In this document: positions 11,950-22,987 of the stretch, piece by piece
Numbering within the stretch: position 1 is the stretch's first letter
Layout: the number at the start of each line of letters is the position of its first letter
DNA from: Earliella scabrosa
Taxonomy: Eukaryota > Basidiomycota > Agaricomycetes > Polyporales > Polyporaceae
NCBI GenBank assembly: GCA_022605405.1
Contig: JABYQQ010000010.1
Location: 124,001 to 188,000 of the forward strand
Direction of reading: 5' to 3'
DNA length: 64,000 nucleotides
Translations under genes and position numbers: made by a program
The notes under the pieces: model-generated
Seen by the model: the letters and a program-made list of their open reading frames with translations, nothing else
Database searches by the model: none
What the model was told of the DNA's origin: nothing

Positions 11950-12575
11950 GTAGATCTAGAGGAGGAGGATGGAGAACAGGAAGCGCTAGCGACCGCGTTT
12001 ATATTCTGCCATCGCGTCAAACCCCTTTGTCTGAGCATTCGACAAAGAATATAAGAAATGGAACTTGCTAGAATCAACGGTCGTCCTCGTTCAGTTTCGT
12101 TCGGCGACAACCACGTTAAGCTTCATTGGGGAGCTTCCCGAGTGCATACTTCCTAGGCGTTGACCAGACAGAGTTCACGGGGACAAACAGGGACAAACAA
12201 GGACAACGGGCAGACTAACTGCTAGCGCTCAGAGCTCGGTATCGTGATATCCTCTGCCAGTACCTGGCCTGCTTGTTCTACAGTTGAACTTGGACATCGT
12301 AATTGAAAACGGTGCACTCAGTCATGAGCAGTCGGGGCTCTCCCCTCAACCACGCCGAACACGTGCTTAGTCTGGAGTCAAAATTACGGTGCGCCCGAGA
12401 TCGAGCGCTCAAGCACTCAAGGGCCTCCTTTTCTCCCGATGTCCTACTAGTGGCCACTCTTCACCGCCTCTCATCTTTGTACGCAATGTTCTTTGTACGA
12501 ATACGCATATATGCACACGCGCTCCCATGTCCGCCCGCCATCTAGGCATTGACACCTCCGACGAACACTGTGGAC
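11950..12575. other. Unassigned spacer sequence
   Basis: No gene model. A short direct repeat (ggacaaacagggacaaacaa) lies near 12180. This is probably the shared upstream region of two divergent genes, the minus-strand gene ending its 5' side at 11949 and the plus-strand gene starting at 12576. Confidence 0.35.
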
Positions 12576-13405
12576 ATGTCGCACAGGCAAGTTTATCATC
12601 ATTGGTCGATCGCCATTCGACGGCTGACATGTGTCTGAACTAGGGAAGTGTGTGTATCTTTAGAAACCTTTCGGGCATGGTACGCCACAGAGTCGGATAC
12701 CGATGATGAGCTCATCGATGTGATCGTCGCTGTACTGAAGACATACAGTTTGCGCGCTGATGCCCTTCGAGGTATGTAGCAGCTTGTTCACACCGAATAA
12801 GCTCACACAATCGACTCGCAGTGGCTATAGTTGTCATTGACCATGAATCAGAAGCTGTCCTCTTTCGAGACGCAATCGAACGAGACTGGGCGTTTTTCAC
12901 CTTTCCTCGACAAGTGGTAAGTGTGGCTGTTGACATGCTGCATCCAAACTGCTCATTGCGCATCTCAGGGCCCTGCGGAATGTCAGTGGGCCATCTACAG
13001 TCAAGAAACAGACGATCATAAGCTATATTGGCTTCAATTTGCTTCGGGTGACGAATTGCTCCGTTTTCAAACCCTCTTCGCTGCTGGTCAAGAACTTGCC
13101 GAGGCGCAGCACAAGGCATTCCAAGCAGTCATAGATGCCGCATTAAAAGTTTTACGGCCCCATCACCAGCACATGTCTCGTCAGGACGACGTACTTCCGC
13201 CTTACTCGCGGCAGTATGTTGCCCCTGATGAGGAAGCAAGTACAGTCAGAGGTGTGGCCCGTTATATGTAAGTCCTGATTGTCTCGTCTTGACACCAACG
13301 ACTCACCATACATATCCTAGACGGAAAGCAGTGCAATGGTTGCACGTAACTTTATGGCCCGATCGCCGGCGGTCTACCTTACCTGCTTATGACCAAAGTG
13401 GCTGA
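12576..13405 (+). CDS. Uncharacterised 205-aa protein, five exons, in the palindrome spacer
   Basis: Exons 12576-12586, 12644-12771, 12822-12916, 12969-13267 and 13321-13405 join to 618 nt (205 aa). The first intron has a GC donor (AG|GCAAGT), a rare but accepted variant. The protein starts MSHREVCVSLETFRAWY. Its middle (AFFTFPRQVGPAECQWAIYS, KLYWLQFASGDELLRFQTLF) looks like alternating strands and a closing helix, which could be a small PH/WH1-like fold, but that is only an impression. No catalytic residues. It sits 285 bp upstream of a helical-family gene on the same strand. Confidence 0.6.
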
Positions 13406-13636
13406 TAATAGAGTGATATCTCTTGTAATAGAACGAATCAATCCGGAGCAATTGTTGTGGAGGGGTAATGCGATCGTCGAGAGCGCCTCGATCAGCTCGA
13501 ACGCGTGAGTACATCACCCACAATGCAACGTACTGAGCTTCCTATTACTTCTAGATCATTCTCGGCCACCGAGGAGGTGAACAAAGGACCGTTATCTCTC
13601 ACAGCTGGTGTAAGATCCTTTCGACATGCTTCGAGG

Positions 13637-13643
13637 TATAAGA
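13637..13643 (+). promoter_or_regulatory. TATA-like box of the spacer helical gene
   Basis: TATAAGA lies 48-54 nt before ATG 13691. It supports that start over an upstream open frame. Confidence 0.4.
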
Positions 13644-13690
13644 GATGCCCCAACTTTCTTCAGAGGCACCGACACCGTTTGTGGGCAAGG

Positions 13691-14961
13691 ATGGGACGCT
13701 GTGACTTACAAGACTGCAAGCATTTCCTTCTAGAGCGCCTTGGCGAGATACAACTGATGGTCACCCGCCTGAACTGTGGTTGGATGGCAGGTTTGCGGCA
13801 GTGAGTTGTCAACTTCAATGCTGTGGAATGAACTCATCGGAATCTTGATCTCCCGCGGTTGTAGGATGGATATTCAAAGCCCCGACTCCCATGATATTGA
13901 CTCTGCGTTCGTACAGCTCGCCAAGATCCTCAGGGGGCACAATCGCGACTATCGCAGCTATGCGCTTCGTATGCTTCGCGAAGATGCCCGCCAAGCGCGT
14001 CTCGAACGCATACGTGCAAGCGCTATCAACAAGCTTCGGGCCACCTCCCGGTCGATTGATTCGACACGCAGAGCATGTAATCAGGTTCGGAGCTTGGTCC
14101 ATCCTATCATGCAGGACTCGCTGACCTCAGGTCGATAGCTGGCCTATAATTACCGGAGCCACGAAAGATGCATCATGAATGGTTCGCGCCAATTGCTAGC
14201 TGAAGGACTCGATCGTTTCCGTCAGGCTTGTGCTGTAGCTAGGACCAGAAAGCACGAAATTCGGAGGGCGCTCATGCAGTTAGGGCCATCCCTGAATATG
14301 CTGATTGTAAGCGAGGTACGTTTCTCACTACGTAGTCACAATTCGTCTCAGTACGCTGATATAGAGGCAGAATCAATTCGAAGCGTTTCTGACACCGCTA
14401 CATCAAGCATTAGAGACCCCGGAGTGGCGAGCAGACCTAGCCCTGCTGTGTGGGAACGTCAAGTCCCTGTTTCAAGAACGCAGTCGAGCTATAGGTGAAG
14501 CAGCGAGACTTGTAGCAACGGCTCTTGACAAGGTTCAGGTTGCCGACGGGGGCGAAGGCATCATCCAAGACGCGGGGGCCAGTTTGGCGGCAATACATAC
14601 GTCATTGGAGAATCAAAACTACGCCCAGAGTCATGTGCTTGCGAGGATCAAAGTAGGTGCGCCCTATCCCGGCTTCCTGTTGCGTGAGCTGACATGACGG
14701 ATAGTACCACATAGAAGTTGCGAAATCAAGCCCAGAGGTTCTCTTGACATCCGCGGGAGAAATTGTCACGATCGCTGAGCTGCATCAGGTAGTTGTCCAG
14801 TACCAGTCCCTGATATCGGAGCTAGATGCGCTTTCTACGGTGAGCACTTCTGACGAGTATCGTAACTTCCGCATTAACGAGTCGCCTGGAAGAGGATGAC
14901 AGAAGTCACCGCAGACATTCGAGAAGCTGGAGCGCAGTTGAGGAGGGCATTAGAGTATTAG
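13691..14961 (+). CDS. Helical family member (gene I), 330 aa, six exons
   Basis: Exons 13691-13800, 13865-14084, 14139-14315, 14371-14652, 14705-14839 and 14893-14961; phases 2-0-0-0-0; 993 nt. Exon 1 starts MGRCDLQDCKHFLLERLGEI. Exon 2 has NRDYRSYALRMLREDARQAR. Exon 4 begins NQFEAFLTPLHQAL. Exon 5 is 135 nt, the same length as in A2 and in the gene at 34386. The predicted fold is almost entirely helical with scattered Arg/Glu pairs. No signal peptide, membrane segment or enzyme motif. It ends 111 bp before the start of arm 2 and is not itself duplicated. Function unknown; membership in the family rests on exon structure plus aligned motifs. Confidence 0.75.
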
Positions 14962-15243
14962 CTAACGGTGGTCCTAGTATATTTGTGAGCTTTCTGCGTT
15001 GGGAGATAAAAGTGAAAACCCGTCCACTGACCTTCGTCAGGGTATCCAAAGATTCACCTACTATGCGAGCGATTTCTGGAAGATTCCGTGCGTCGGCACC
15101 ACGAGGTGGCACAAAGGTATGTTTGACATTCCTTTCTTGCCTGCGCGCACAACGGGACAAGGGCCTGGCAAAGGCGATTGTCGGTCCTGCAAGAGTATAT
15201 CATGGCAGCGATGCGAATTGGTCTCTAGATCTAGCTGGACCAG

Positions 15244-16494
15244 ATGTCATCGTCCCTTCCGACACCTTCGACACCGTCTCGGATGGAGAGCAGCTCGGAG
15301 GTGCTCGTGCGCCTAGCGGGAGCGATCCACGAGGTGAGCCACCAAGGAGAGGTCGAGCTTCTGAGGTACGCCCACGGTAGACCATCCACCTTACGTTCGA
15401 CTGACTCCTGGTTCCATCAAGGTATCTCGCAGACGTAGGCATCCAGGGTCTAGAGGACGACCGCAAGCTACGAAAGGACTTGCTGCGTGCTCTGACAATG
15501 AGAAACAGCAAGTACCGTTCCTCAACGCTGCGTATGCTACGTAGGGAAGCTCGCGAGATCAGGGCTCAAGATTTGGCTGCTCCCGTCCGCGAGGAACTGG
15601 CACGCGCGATGATATCGCAGTCTACGCTACATGCAAACGTAGAAGAGGTAGGCACTCTTCCTCACTATTTCTAAGCGATCATCAAGTTGATCTTCATCCT
15701 ATCGAGCTGTCTTCTCTACTCGACAGGAAGATGGGACAGGCGGCTCCGACGCTCATGGCAGCTTACCGAGAGAACACGACGACGATCCGCGATTTGGTCC
15801 GTGTGGCAAGCATGCGAGCGCAATACCTGCGTAGACAACTAAGGATGATGCAGCCCGTGCTAGACACGATGCTATATGAGGTGAGCCTTCACGTTGCTGT
15901 GCATTGCTCTAATCACGCTTTCTCTGACGAGGTTGTCCCACAGCCAACCTTTGAGGTCATGCTGCAACCTCTGAAAGGACCACTCCCCAGCCGCACCCAG
16001 AAACGCCCTCTCTACCGACTGATGGCGCAGATAAGCTCCCTTCGCCGCATGCGCCAACGTGCTGTGAAGAGAACGGACGGCTCGCGCGAGCTCACCGTTG
16101 AAGAGGCTCGTCAGATATGGCACCAGGCGCAACGTCTCGGTTGGAAGCAGAACGAATTGATAGCCAGACTAGAGGTGAGTGAGGTTCTCGAGAGAGCCAG
16201 TGCCTATCTATGTTCACCTTCTATGTACTTGCAGGGGCTCTTCATCACGGCGGAAATGATGCCGTCGTCCCTACGCTTGCTAGCAGGACGTACAACATCC
16301 ATCGAAGCCATCATCGGGTCGGTCAAGCGCTACCGGAAGGTTAAGATCGGCTTAGAAGTCCTGCAGCAGGTGAGCGGAGTATTATCAGAGACCGGGCCAT
16401 TACTCAAGTACTCATACCCGTTCGGTAGCTCCAGAGCGAGGCGTCATCGCGCGTTCAGACTTTGAAGCTCGCCATGAGCAGGGACTTGGAGTAG
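15244..16494 (+). CDS. Gene A2: helical family member (arm 2), 307 aa, six exons
   Basis: Exons 15244-15365, 15422-15647, 15731-15880, 15944-16174, 16235-16369 and 16435-16494; phases 2-0-0-0-0; 924 nt. It starts MSSSLPTPSTPSRMESSSE, a Ser/Pro-rich leader, then is helical: NSKYRSSTLRMLRREAREIR (exon 2), RRQLRMMQPVLDTMLYE (end of exon 3), PTFEVMLQPLKGPLPS (start of exon 4). The last exon SEASSRVQTLKLAMSRDLE matches the short last exon of its relatives, which favours the stop at 16494. An alternative splice at 16490 could instead join it to the membrane-segment ORF at 16612. Function unknown. Confidence 0.75.
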
Positions 16495-16611
16495 GAGAAG
16501 AAAAGAGGCTCGCTTTCTATTGTGCATAGTACCGTGTATCTACTCGTCCTGGCGGCTGCAGTGATGTAGTATGTTCCCCGCGATCGCTGTGCTTGAGCCT
16601 TGGAAGCTTGA

Positions 16612-16845
16612 GCTCGGAGTCTCGGACGGCCCACAGACGGCGCTCGACACAAGCGCCGAAATACTCCCAGTGCCAGAATCAGCGCAGGCTCCTCCCACGA
16701 CCGCCACGTCAATACTCGCCTCGTTCGCATCGTCGTCGTCGTCGTTGTCGCAATTGTCCTTATGCTCCTCATCGCTGCACTCGCCTCCGTTGGACCCGCG
16801 CGCCTTGATATGCGGCCGGCAATGGCCACTCTAACTGTGAAGTAA
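16612..16845 (+). CDS. Membrane-segment ORF between A2 and B2 (possible exon)
   Basis: A 77-codon open frame between a TGA and a TAA. It encodes a basic lead (ARHKRRNTPSARIS, DRHVNTRLVR), a 20-residue hydrophobic helix (IVVVVVVAIVLMLLIAALAS) and a short polar tail (ARLDMRPAMATLTVK). It has no ATG before the helix. Two joins keep the frame: from A2 (donor at 16490, acceptor tactcccag before 16671) or into B2 (donor at 16837, acceptor before ttcctgg at 16999). The TATA-like box before B2 argues against the second. It is kept in all three copies. Confidence 0.4.
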   Translation, partial: ARSLGRPTDGARHKRRNTPSARISAGSSHDRHVNTRLVRIVVVVVVAIVLMLLIAALASVGPARLDMRPAMATLTVK

Positions 16846-16965
16846 TCCGCTCAGGCTTTCCCCCAGATCATCGGTGAGTGGCCCGCCCCACAAAGTCGTT
16901 TGTTCGTTCTTGCAACGACCTTTGTCGCCCCTCGACATTCACGTTTGTTTTGGCTATAGATATAT

Positions 16966-16976
16966 ACCCGTTCGTG
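16966..16976 (+). promoter_or_regulatory. TATA-like box of gene B2
   Basis: The tatagatatata run lies 70-80 nt before ATG 17046, and the same string is present in arm 1 and in the third copy. It supports B as a separate transcription unit. Confidence 0.4.
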
Positions 16977-17045
16977 GCTGCAAATTGCAACTCACAGTTC
17001 CTGGTCTCCACTCTGTGCCGCTCTCTCTGTCCTGCAAGTCAACAC

Positions 17046-18226
17046 ATGGAGTTCGACGGTTACCGTTCTCGTCACCGGCCTATCCGTGGTGAGCAGTCGA
17101 GCATATTCGGCCAATGGACTACATCACTAACCTACGATTGGTCACAGACAGCGTAACCCTCGCGCCCCCGCTCGAACCCTACCCAACTGAAGAGGCATCC
17201 ATGAGCGACAGCTCGACTTCGTCTTCAGAGTGCGTCCGTATCCACGTCCTCCAGCCATCGTGACTAACTACTGCCGTAGAGCATCCTTTGTCACTGCAAG
17301 TGACGGGGATCCTGCGCCGACTTTGAGTGGCTATGACATGCAAGGAATCGAGGAGGAGAATGTTTCTCTGAGGTGAGTAGCGCGACGTCTCTCGACGTTC
17401 CGACGGCTGACTTCTCCAACGTCCTGTCGCGACACGTTGAAGGTCAGGAATGCTACCAGTGTCATGGGTTGACAATGACTCGAGGTGAGCCGTCATAATC
17501 ACAGCATTGACGAGCCACGGCTGACCGAGCTCTCTCCTACAGCTACGCCACGAACCTCATCGCTGGTCCCATGGGCGCGATCACGTCTGGGAACTCGGCC
17601 GGAGGGGCAAGCCACACCCGCCGCTCGACGAAGCGACATACCCGGTCGCCCAGCCCTAACACGACGGGCAGGTCTTCAGAGAGCGGGCGAGTCAGCAAGC
17701 GGGCTCGGACGACACCTCAAAGTCCTCCAGCTAGGAACCCGCGTTCGATGCGTCGTCCCCGACGTGATGGCACGGCCGTGCACCGGTACGTTCATATCCT
17801 ACCTACTATGTGTCACGCATCGTACAAACTGACTCTTGTTTGACTCGCCAGTACCTCGCTCTCGGCCGGAACGGTGCAGTCGCGGGTTGCGGTTCCTGGG
17901 ACCTCACATGCGGGTCTAGCTGGTTCTGGAGCTAGCGTCGACCCTTTCCTCTCCCCGGTTGCAGAGTGCACGGCCTTGACCGTGCCCCAATCCTCGCCTG
18001 ACGCCGGCTCGAGTTGCACGCACTGCTGTGCGCTAGAAGTGGTATGTCTATCATGCTCTAGACGTATGTGATCCGTGCGGGAGCTGACGTCTTTCACGCA
18101 CCGCAGCAAGTGCAGCAGATGCGCTCGGATATAGACGACATCCGGCGGGACGTCAGAGACGTGAGGGAAGCATTGGACATCCTCCGGGCTCGCGTCATGC
18201 GCATCCTGATCGTGTACGCACCGTGA
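17046..18226 (+). CDS. Gene B2: basic, low-complexity protein with C-terminal coiled coil
   Basis: Seven exons (17046-17088, 17148-17229, 17280-17372, 17443-17484, 17543-17785, 17852-18041, 18107-18226) join to 813 nt, 270 aa. It starts MEFDGYRSRHRPIRDSVTLA. An acidic and Ser-rich front half (EEASMSDSSTSSSE) is followed by a basic Ser/Pro-rich stretch with nuclear-signal-like clusters and a Cys motif (CTHCC). A heptad helix (QQMRSDIDDIRRDVRDVREAL) follows, then a tail unique to this copy (DILRARVMRILIVYAP), because arm 2 ends within the last exon. Function unknown. Confidence 0.65.
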
Positions 18227-18755
18227 TACTCAATCTAACTGTACGAGCCTCAGCAGGCTAGTGGACTTTACGTGCCCTCAACCATGTCCCTATGCATGGT
18301 GCACCGAAATGTACATCCGGATTACTACGTCCTCACTTGTGTTTCTCGTCGAAAGAACCCGACATCCGCACGAGTCGTGTTGGGTGGGCTAGACGCTGAC
18401 AAGTCAGAGGTGGACGCTGTATCGCTCGTCCCCATCCCTGACCTTTTCGTTCGCCCCACCTCCTCGGGTCATCGCTGGACGAGCAATACGCGGGCGGCGG
18501 AGCAGGCTCGATGAGTGCATATCAATCGTGAGTTCACATGGCTAGCGCGTGACGCGAGCGGTAGTGTAGTACTATTGAACATTCATTGGCCATCCTCTAG
18601 TAGTAGGCTCATCCCTCCATCATTCCACGAAGAGCTGCGTGGGCAGCGGCGGCACAGTGCGCTTCCTCCGGTGCCGAGCGAAGTGGGCTCCCATCTCCTC
18701 TACAAACCTGGAAGGACGTCAGACCAAGAACACTAGCGAATAAAGTGGACTACGC
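18227..18755. other. Unassigned sequence beyond arm 2
   Basis: Unique sequence with no splice-consistent gene. It separates convergent genes B2 and the minus-strand gene ending at 18756. Confidence 0.35.
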
Positions 18756-19205
18756 TCACTTTCGCACCGCGACTGTAGCGGCTTCAAGCGCGCCTTTACC
18801 ACCCATTGCCTGGACAAGGACAGTTTTTCCGGAGCGAACGACGAGGATCTCCCCTCGAACCTGTACCCCCGGAGCGAGCATAGACAGACTTTGGTTCAGA
18901 GCCGAGTGGGGCCTAGTCTGGTATGCAACCAGGAAGCGGTATTGCTTTCCGTGACGTTGTACCTGAACGAGGCACTCATGAATCGGTTGCGCCGTGCCCA
19001 ATATGCCCTCGAAGATCGGAAAACGCTTAGAGAGTGCATTCTCGACCGGTGGAAATATGGTAATGACGTCAACTGGGAGTGCCTCAAGAGCATTCTCAGT
19101 GAAGTAAAGCCCTCCAAAGGAGTGCGAATCCTGTTCAACTTGAGGTATCAGCGAGTAGTACAAAAACTTCATAGCAGCATTGCACTGACGTCTACGACCG
19201 GGCAA
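18756..19205 (-). CDS. Uncharacterised basidiomycete protein, C-terminal exon
   Basis: A 149-codon open frame on the minus strand; the first in-frame ATG is at 19172, and an acceptor (cgtcag) near 19190 suggests upstream exons that I could not fix. It reads AAMKFLYYSLIPQVEQD, ALPVDVITIFPPVENALSKR, ECLVQVQRHGKQYRFLVAYQ and GEILVVRSGKTVLVQAMGGK. From memory this is the C-terminal domain of an uncharacterised agaricomycete family found in many copies. No catalytic motif is seen. It faces gene B2. Confidence 0.5.
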   Translation of the reverse strand: MPGRRRQCNAAMKFLYYSLIPQVEQDSHSFGGLYFTENALEALPVDVITIFPPVENALSKRFPIFEGILGTAQPIHECLVQVQRHGKQYRFLVAYQTRPHSALNQSLSMLAPGVQVRGEILVVRSGKTVLVQAMGGKGALEAATVAVRK

Positions 19206-19605
19206 GGTATACGGATAGGACGAGCTCGTTGCGGGTTGTAGGGCATATTAGTAGCTACCGTTTAGGATAAGGGTTAAGCGGGAGGACCGAGAGGCGACGT
19301 GCGACACTGAGGATGGGGAGAACCGAGAATCTCTTGAGTGCAAAACGCCATCCAGCAGCGTCTTTATGCTCTGCCCTTGGGGGTGCACGTGTCACGCAAT
19401 ACGTCCCGAGTGGCAAAGCATAAAGCAACGGGGAAGCGGTGTACTTCACTGGCGAGTGGTGAGCCTTGAGGCGCCGTACTCACAAAGGTTATCAGCGCTT
19501 ATAAATCGCCCAATACGAGTTCTTTATGTTTCCATGCATCACAAACCGCTTTCACGATGTGCAATTCTCAAAGGTCTTTGTCAACGCACGGCGACTGTCT
19601 GAGGG

Positions 19606-19615
19606 TATATATAAG
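19606..19615 (+). promoter_or_regulatory. TATA box of RING gene 1
   Basis: TATATATAAG lies 86-95 nt before ATG 19701, at the usual spacing for fungal TATA promoters. Confidence 0.5.
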
Positions 19616-19700
19616 TGTCGGTGATGGGTACAGACTTTCGCGTACTCTAGTGTAGTACTAACTCCCCGCACTTACTCAGGCTCCCCGCAGTGCCACCATC

Positions 19701-20472
19701 ATGTACGCTAGGTGCTCGATCTGTACCTCTAGGCTGTCCCACAACTCCGAGTCCACTGATGAGCAGCCGACGGTTTTACGATGCGGTGAGTTTATATCGC
19801 TGTCGAGTTCTACGTCCTTCTGACCGATGGATGCAGGACATGTTATATGCTACGGGTGCTTTAAACAGCTCATAGCAACACCCCAACCGTACTGCCCGTT
19901 CCGATGCGATATCACGCGACGATTGGTGTTGGACGATGGCAAGACTCTTCAGTTCTCCATGAAAGAGCCAAACTACGAAGCAGACAAGAAGGCCGCCGTT
20001 GTCAAGTGAGTTTTATATATCATTTAGTCCTGTAGTGGTTTGCTCATCGAACCACCCACGTTGGTATAGAACTAGCACCGAGCTCCACCATGCGAGCGTC
20101 CGCTTGTATTCTAAACGGAAGCAGATGAAAAATAGGATCGCATCGCTGACGACTCTCATACGCAACCAGAAGAATACGATCACCGGTCGCATCAGACATA
20201 TCACTCGGGACGCGACTAGAGCTGAAGGCTTGCGGTCGCGGCTGATTCGAGCCCAGACGGCTGATGTGCAAGACACGACAGCTTCGGTGAGTTGAGCAAG
20301 CACGACATGCCCCATCTTACGTTGGCTAACCGTATCTCAGACTTCCCGCTCGACCGAGTCGCGCATTAGTCGCATGTCGCCGCGCAAGCCAGTCAAGCGC
20401 CAGCTACCAGTCAGTGGCGAGCCCAGACCGGATCATGTATCCCCTAGTCCGAAGGACGCTAAGATACTTTGA
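19701..20472 (+). CDS. RING finger-coiled-coil protein 1 (putative E3 ubiquitin ligase)
   Basis: Exons 19701-19785, 19837-20005, 20070-20286 and 20341-20472 give 200 aa. The N-terminus is a RING finger: MYARCSICTSRL (Cys 5 and 8), LRCGHVICYGC (Cys-His-Cys-Cys) and YCPFRC. RING domains recruit E2 enzymes for ubiquitin transfer. A helical region follows (KQMKNRIASLTTLIRNQKNT) and a basic tail (SPRKPVKRQLP). Introns 1 and 2 have phases 1 and 2, and exon 1 is 85 nt, exactly as in the RING gene at 37762. It has an extra fourth exon. The last metal pair is CxxxC rather than CxxC, which is unusual. Its target is unknown. Confidence 0.75.
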
Positions 20473-21031
20473 TGCACACCCGCCTGGCCCGTCTCCAAAG
20501 TTATAATATAAACATATTGCAATGTCCCTGCATAGGCTTGGCTCTTGACTCGTCCGCGCATGCGTAGTTCCAAGGCCTAGCCATGGGCAGGGGAAGCCAC
20601 CATGGTCGTCGTATTGCGCATGCTCTCGGTAAAGACACTGCCACGCGTTCGCGCGACGACGAGGGGAGAGGACACTCCGGGGATCGCACCGCGCGGTCTG
20701 CCACGAGACGCATGAAGCTCGGTTCCTTCGGGAAAGGACTCGGAATGAGGGAAGCGTACTAGGTGCGTTCCTTACGCGCTTGCTGAGGATCGCTCGCGAA
20801 CTTTGTCTGTGCACCAAGGGAGATTCATGTAGTACAAGAGATGACATCGATGGCGAGTGACAGTGGTTAATAGGTCTCAAGTCCCTTGAATAGCTGCTGC
20901 ACCTGGCACGAGCAACGCACAAAGCTGCTCACTCAGTCTCGCCTTTCTCGCCGATCATACCCTGCTTCCACCGGACTCCTGCGCGGCTAGCTAAATGAAC
21001 CCATCAGCTCATAAGAATTACTGTACATGCG
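20473..21031. other. Unassigned intergenic sequence
   Basis: Between convergent genes. A 172-codon minus-strand frame crosses it but has no domain-like sequence or splice support; I treat it as chance. Confidence 0.35.
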
Positions 21032-22647
21032 TTACATGCATTTGCTCACCTTGTTCGCTCGTCGTACGGCTCTAGTGCGCTGTTTGCTTTTGTATGTACG
21101 TATTGTAGACCAATTTACCCAGCTAGGTTCTCCGTTGGAACGGAACGACAGGTAGCGGTCTTCGATAACCGGGTGAGGGTCTAGTTCGTGCACAATGACC
21201 CACTCCGGTTTCCAAAGCCACATCTGTACGCCGTTGGTCAAGGTATTCTCATGAAGGAGCAGGTCTCCAGGATTCGTCTCGAGTGAAGGGGGATGTGTCA
21301 AATCATAAGGGGCGCATGTTCGGAACCAGCGAGTTGAACCATCCTGTTCGCCGGACCGGAAGGGGCGTGTGATGGGCTGCTCTGTGAGAATACGAAGGGA
21401 AGAGCTTTGAGCTGCCTCGTTACGACCAATATGCACCCCTGTGGTACCCGGAGTCAAGGGTGGTGGCAACAGTGACACCGGGCGTGTCGCAGGTGGCGGT
21501 GAGACGGAGGAGGCTAGTTGATCCACAGGAGTAGTAGCAGTGGGTGTGGGAAAACGGGAAGAGTGTCCTGAGTGAGGTAGAGACGATGCACGCGTCTGAT
21601 GTGTGTTGCAGGTACCAGTAGGCAGAGGCGGAACATTGGGAGTCCCGGACTGTTCAGATAGGCCAACTGCGACGACTGGCGGTTGCGCACAGGATTGCGG
21701 ATGTCGCCCAATTACTGCTTCGCGGGAGTGAGACGTGTTCGTAGAGGGACCGATGAGCTCGATACGAAACGGGGTACGCGACGAGCGTGACCCTTGTGCT
21801 GGTGGTTGCGTGCGATGTTGCGGTGTTGCCATAGAAGTACTCGGAAGAGCTTCTGTACTGGACGCCGCGTTGGTCTTGGAGGACTGCTCTGGCGCAAGAT
21901 TCGCATGTGATTTTCTTGTGAGGCCGTCTGCCTGGCGAACAACAACTTGTAACGGCGGTGAGGGTAGTCTCCAAATTTGAGTCGGTGGGAGTGTATCCGG
22001 CGCCGCTAGATCTAGCGCGTCGGTGTCAGAGTCTACATGATTCGAGACCTACGAGTACCGCTTAGGTTGGACACGAGATTCGGATGGATGACTGACTCAC
22101 GTGGGTTTCGTCTGGGGATGGCACAGAGACATCCACGAGCGCATCAAGGGGACTGGCGGAGAGCATCACATGACTTGGCCATGGTCGACCATCGCGATCC
22201 AAGGATGCCGACCGTTCCAATATAGCAGCCTGAGGAGACGAAATTTCTGCCCAGATTTGGCTTTCAGGGACTGTCGAAGTAGCCCTTGGAGTGGAAGTGG
22301 AAAGGACCTCCTCTTCGGGATCATGGGATGGGGAGCTGACTGGATGCGTCAAGACAGATACTTGCTTGATCGGATTGCACAACGACTTTAGCACAACACT
22401 CACACATCTGCAGCCTCTTCCACTTGGTTCGCTACTTCTGGAGCGTCCTCATGAAGGCTCTCGGGGGCCAAGACTTGGAACCGCCTCCTATTCAGGTGTC
22501 TCTTCTGAACAAAGCCGAGTACTAGTGTCAGTACGGTAGACATCCTCCGATGTTGTCTAATGCACTGACCTTCCATTGACTACGAATGACATCGCTATGG
22601 GGAAGCGTCGCCGTGTCGACAGTGAATAGACGAGAATGTCGAGCCAT
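21032..22647 (-). CDS. Uncharacterised Pro/Ser/Thr-rich 476-aa protein
   Basis: Exons 22647-22570, 22504-22404, 22335-22101 and 22048-21032 join exactly to 1,431 nt. It starts MARHSRLFTVDTATLPHSD. A short basic stretch (KKRHLNRRRFQ) is followed by about 280 residues of low-complexity Pro/Ser/Thr sequence, probably disordered. The C-terminal ~100 residues look folded and may be the conserved part (NGVQMWLWKPEWVIVHELDP, SFRSNGEPSWVNWSTIRTYK), and it ends in a basic tail. No family recognised. A TATA-like box lies 88 nt upstream. Confidence 0.6.
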
Positions 22648-22987
22648 GAGTGGTCGACGTGAGCCACGGGGCTCTGTATGTTGATCAGTTGGGAGATGGG
22701 ACCAGAGCGCGCTGGTAACACACCAAGAGCTAGTCTTTATAGGTATAGTTGTGTACAATGCGTATTGCATACCTGTCAAAGGAAAGCTTCCTCAAAGGCT
22801 TGAAAGGAGAGAGTCAATGTTCCGGCGGTGATTAACCGAGTGGCACAGCTGTGCAGATCTTAGATCAAAGATCCGACAATACAATCGGTATACCCCGGCA
22901 GTCGCGACGCTTTTCGGGCGCGGGTTGCTCGGTCACCCCTTATTGCGAATATCCGGTGTCAACATTCATATAATCGCGATACATTTA
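22648..22987. promoter_or_regulatory. Upstream region with TATA box for the 476-aa gene
   Basis: On the minus strand TATAAAG (plus-strand ctttata, 22735-22741) lies 88-94 nt before ATG 22647. The rest of the stretch holds no gene I can support. Confidence 0.4.

Larger units (their letters stand above)
15073..18179. repeat. Large inverted duplication, arm 2
   Basis: Reverse-complement copy of 8009-11115, separated from it by a 3,957-bp unique spacer. At the two sites where the arms differ, arm 2 matches the third copy at 29756-31503, not arm 1. It holds genes A2 and B2 on the plus strand and starts inside the last exon of the gene seen complete only at arm 1. Confidence 0.95.

Noticed and set aside
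20404..20922. 172-codon minus-strand frame as a gene
   Set aside because: No family-like sequence, no splice links, and it overlaps the 3' end of RING gene 1.
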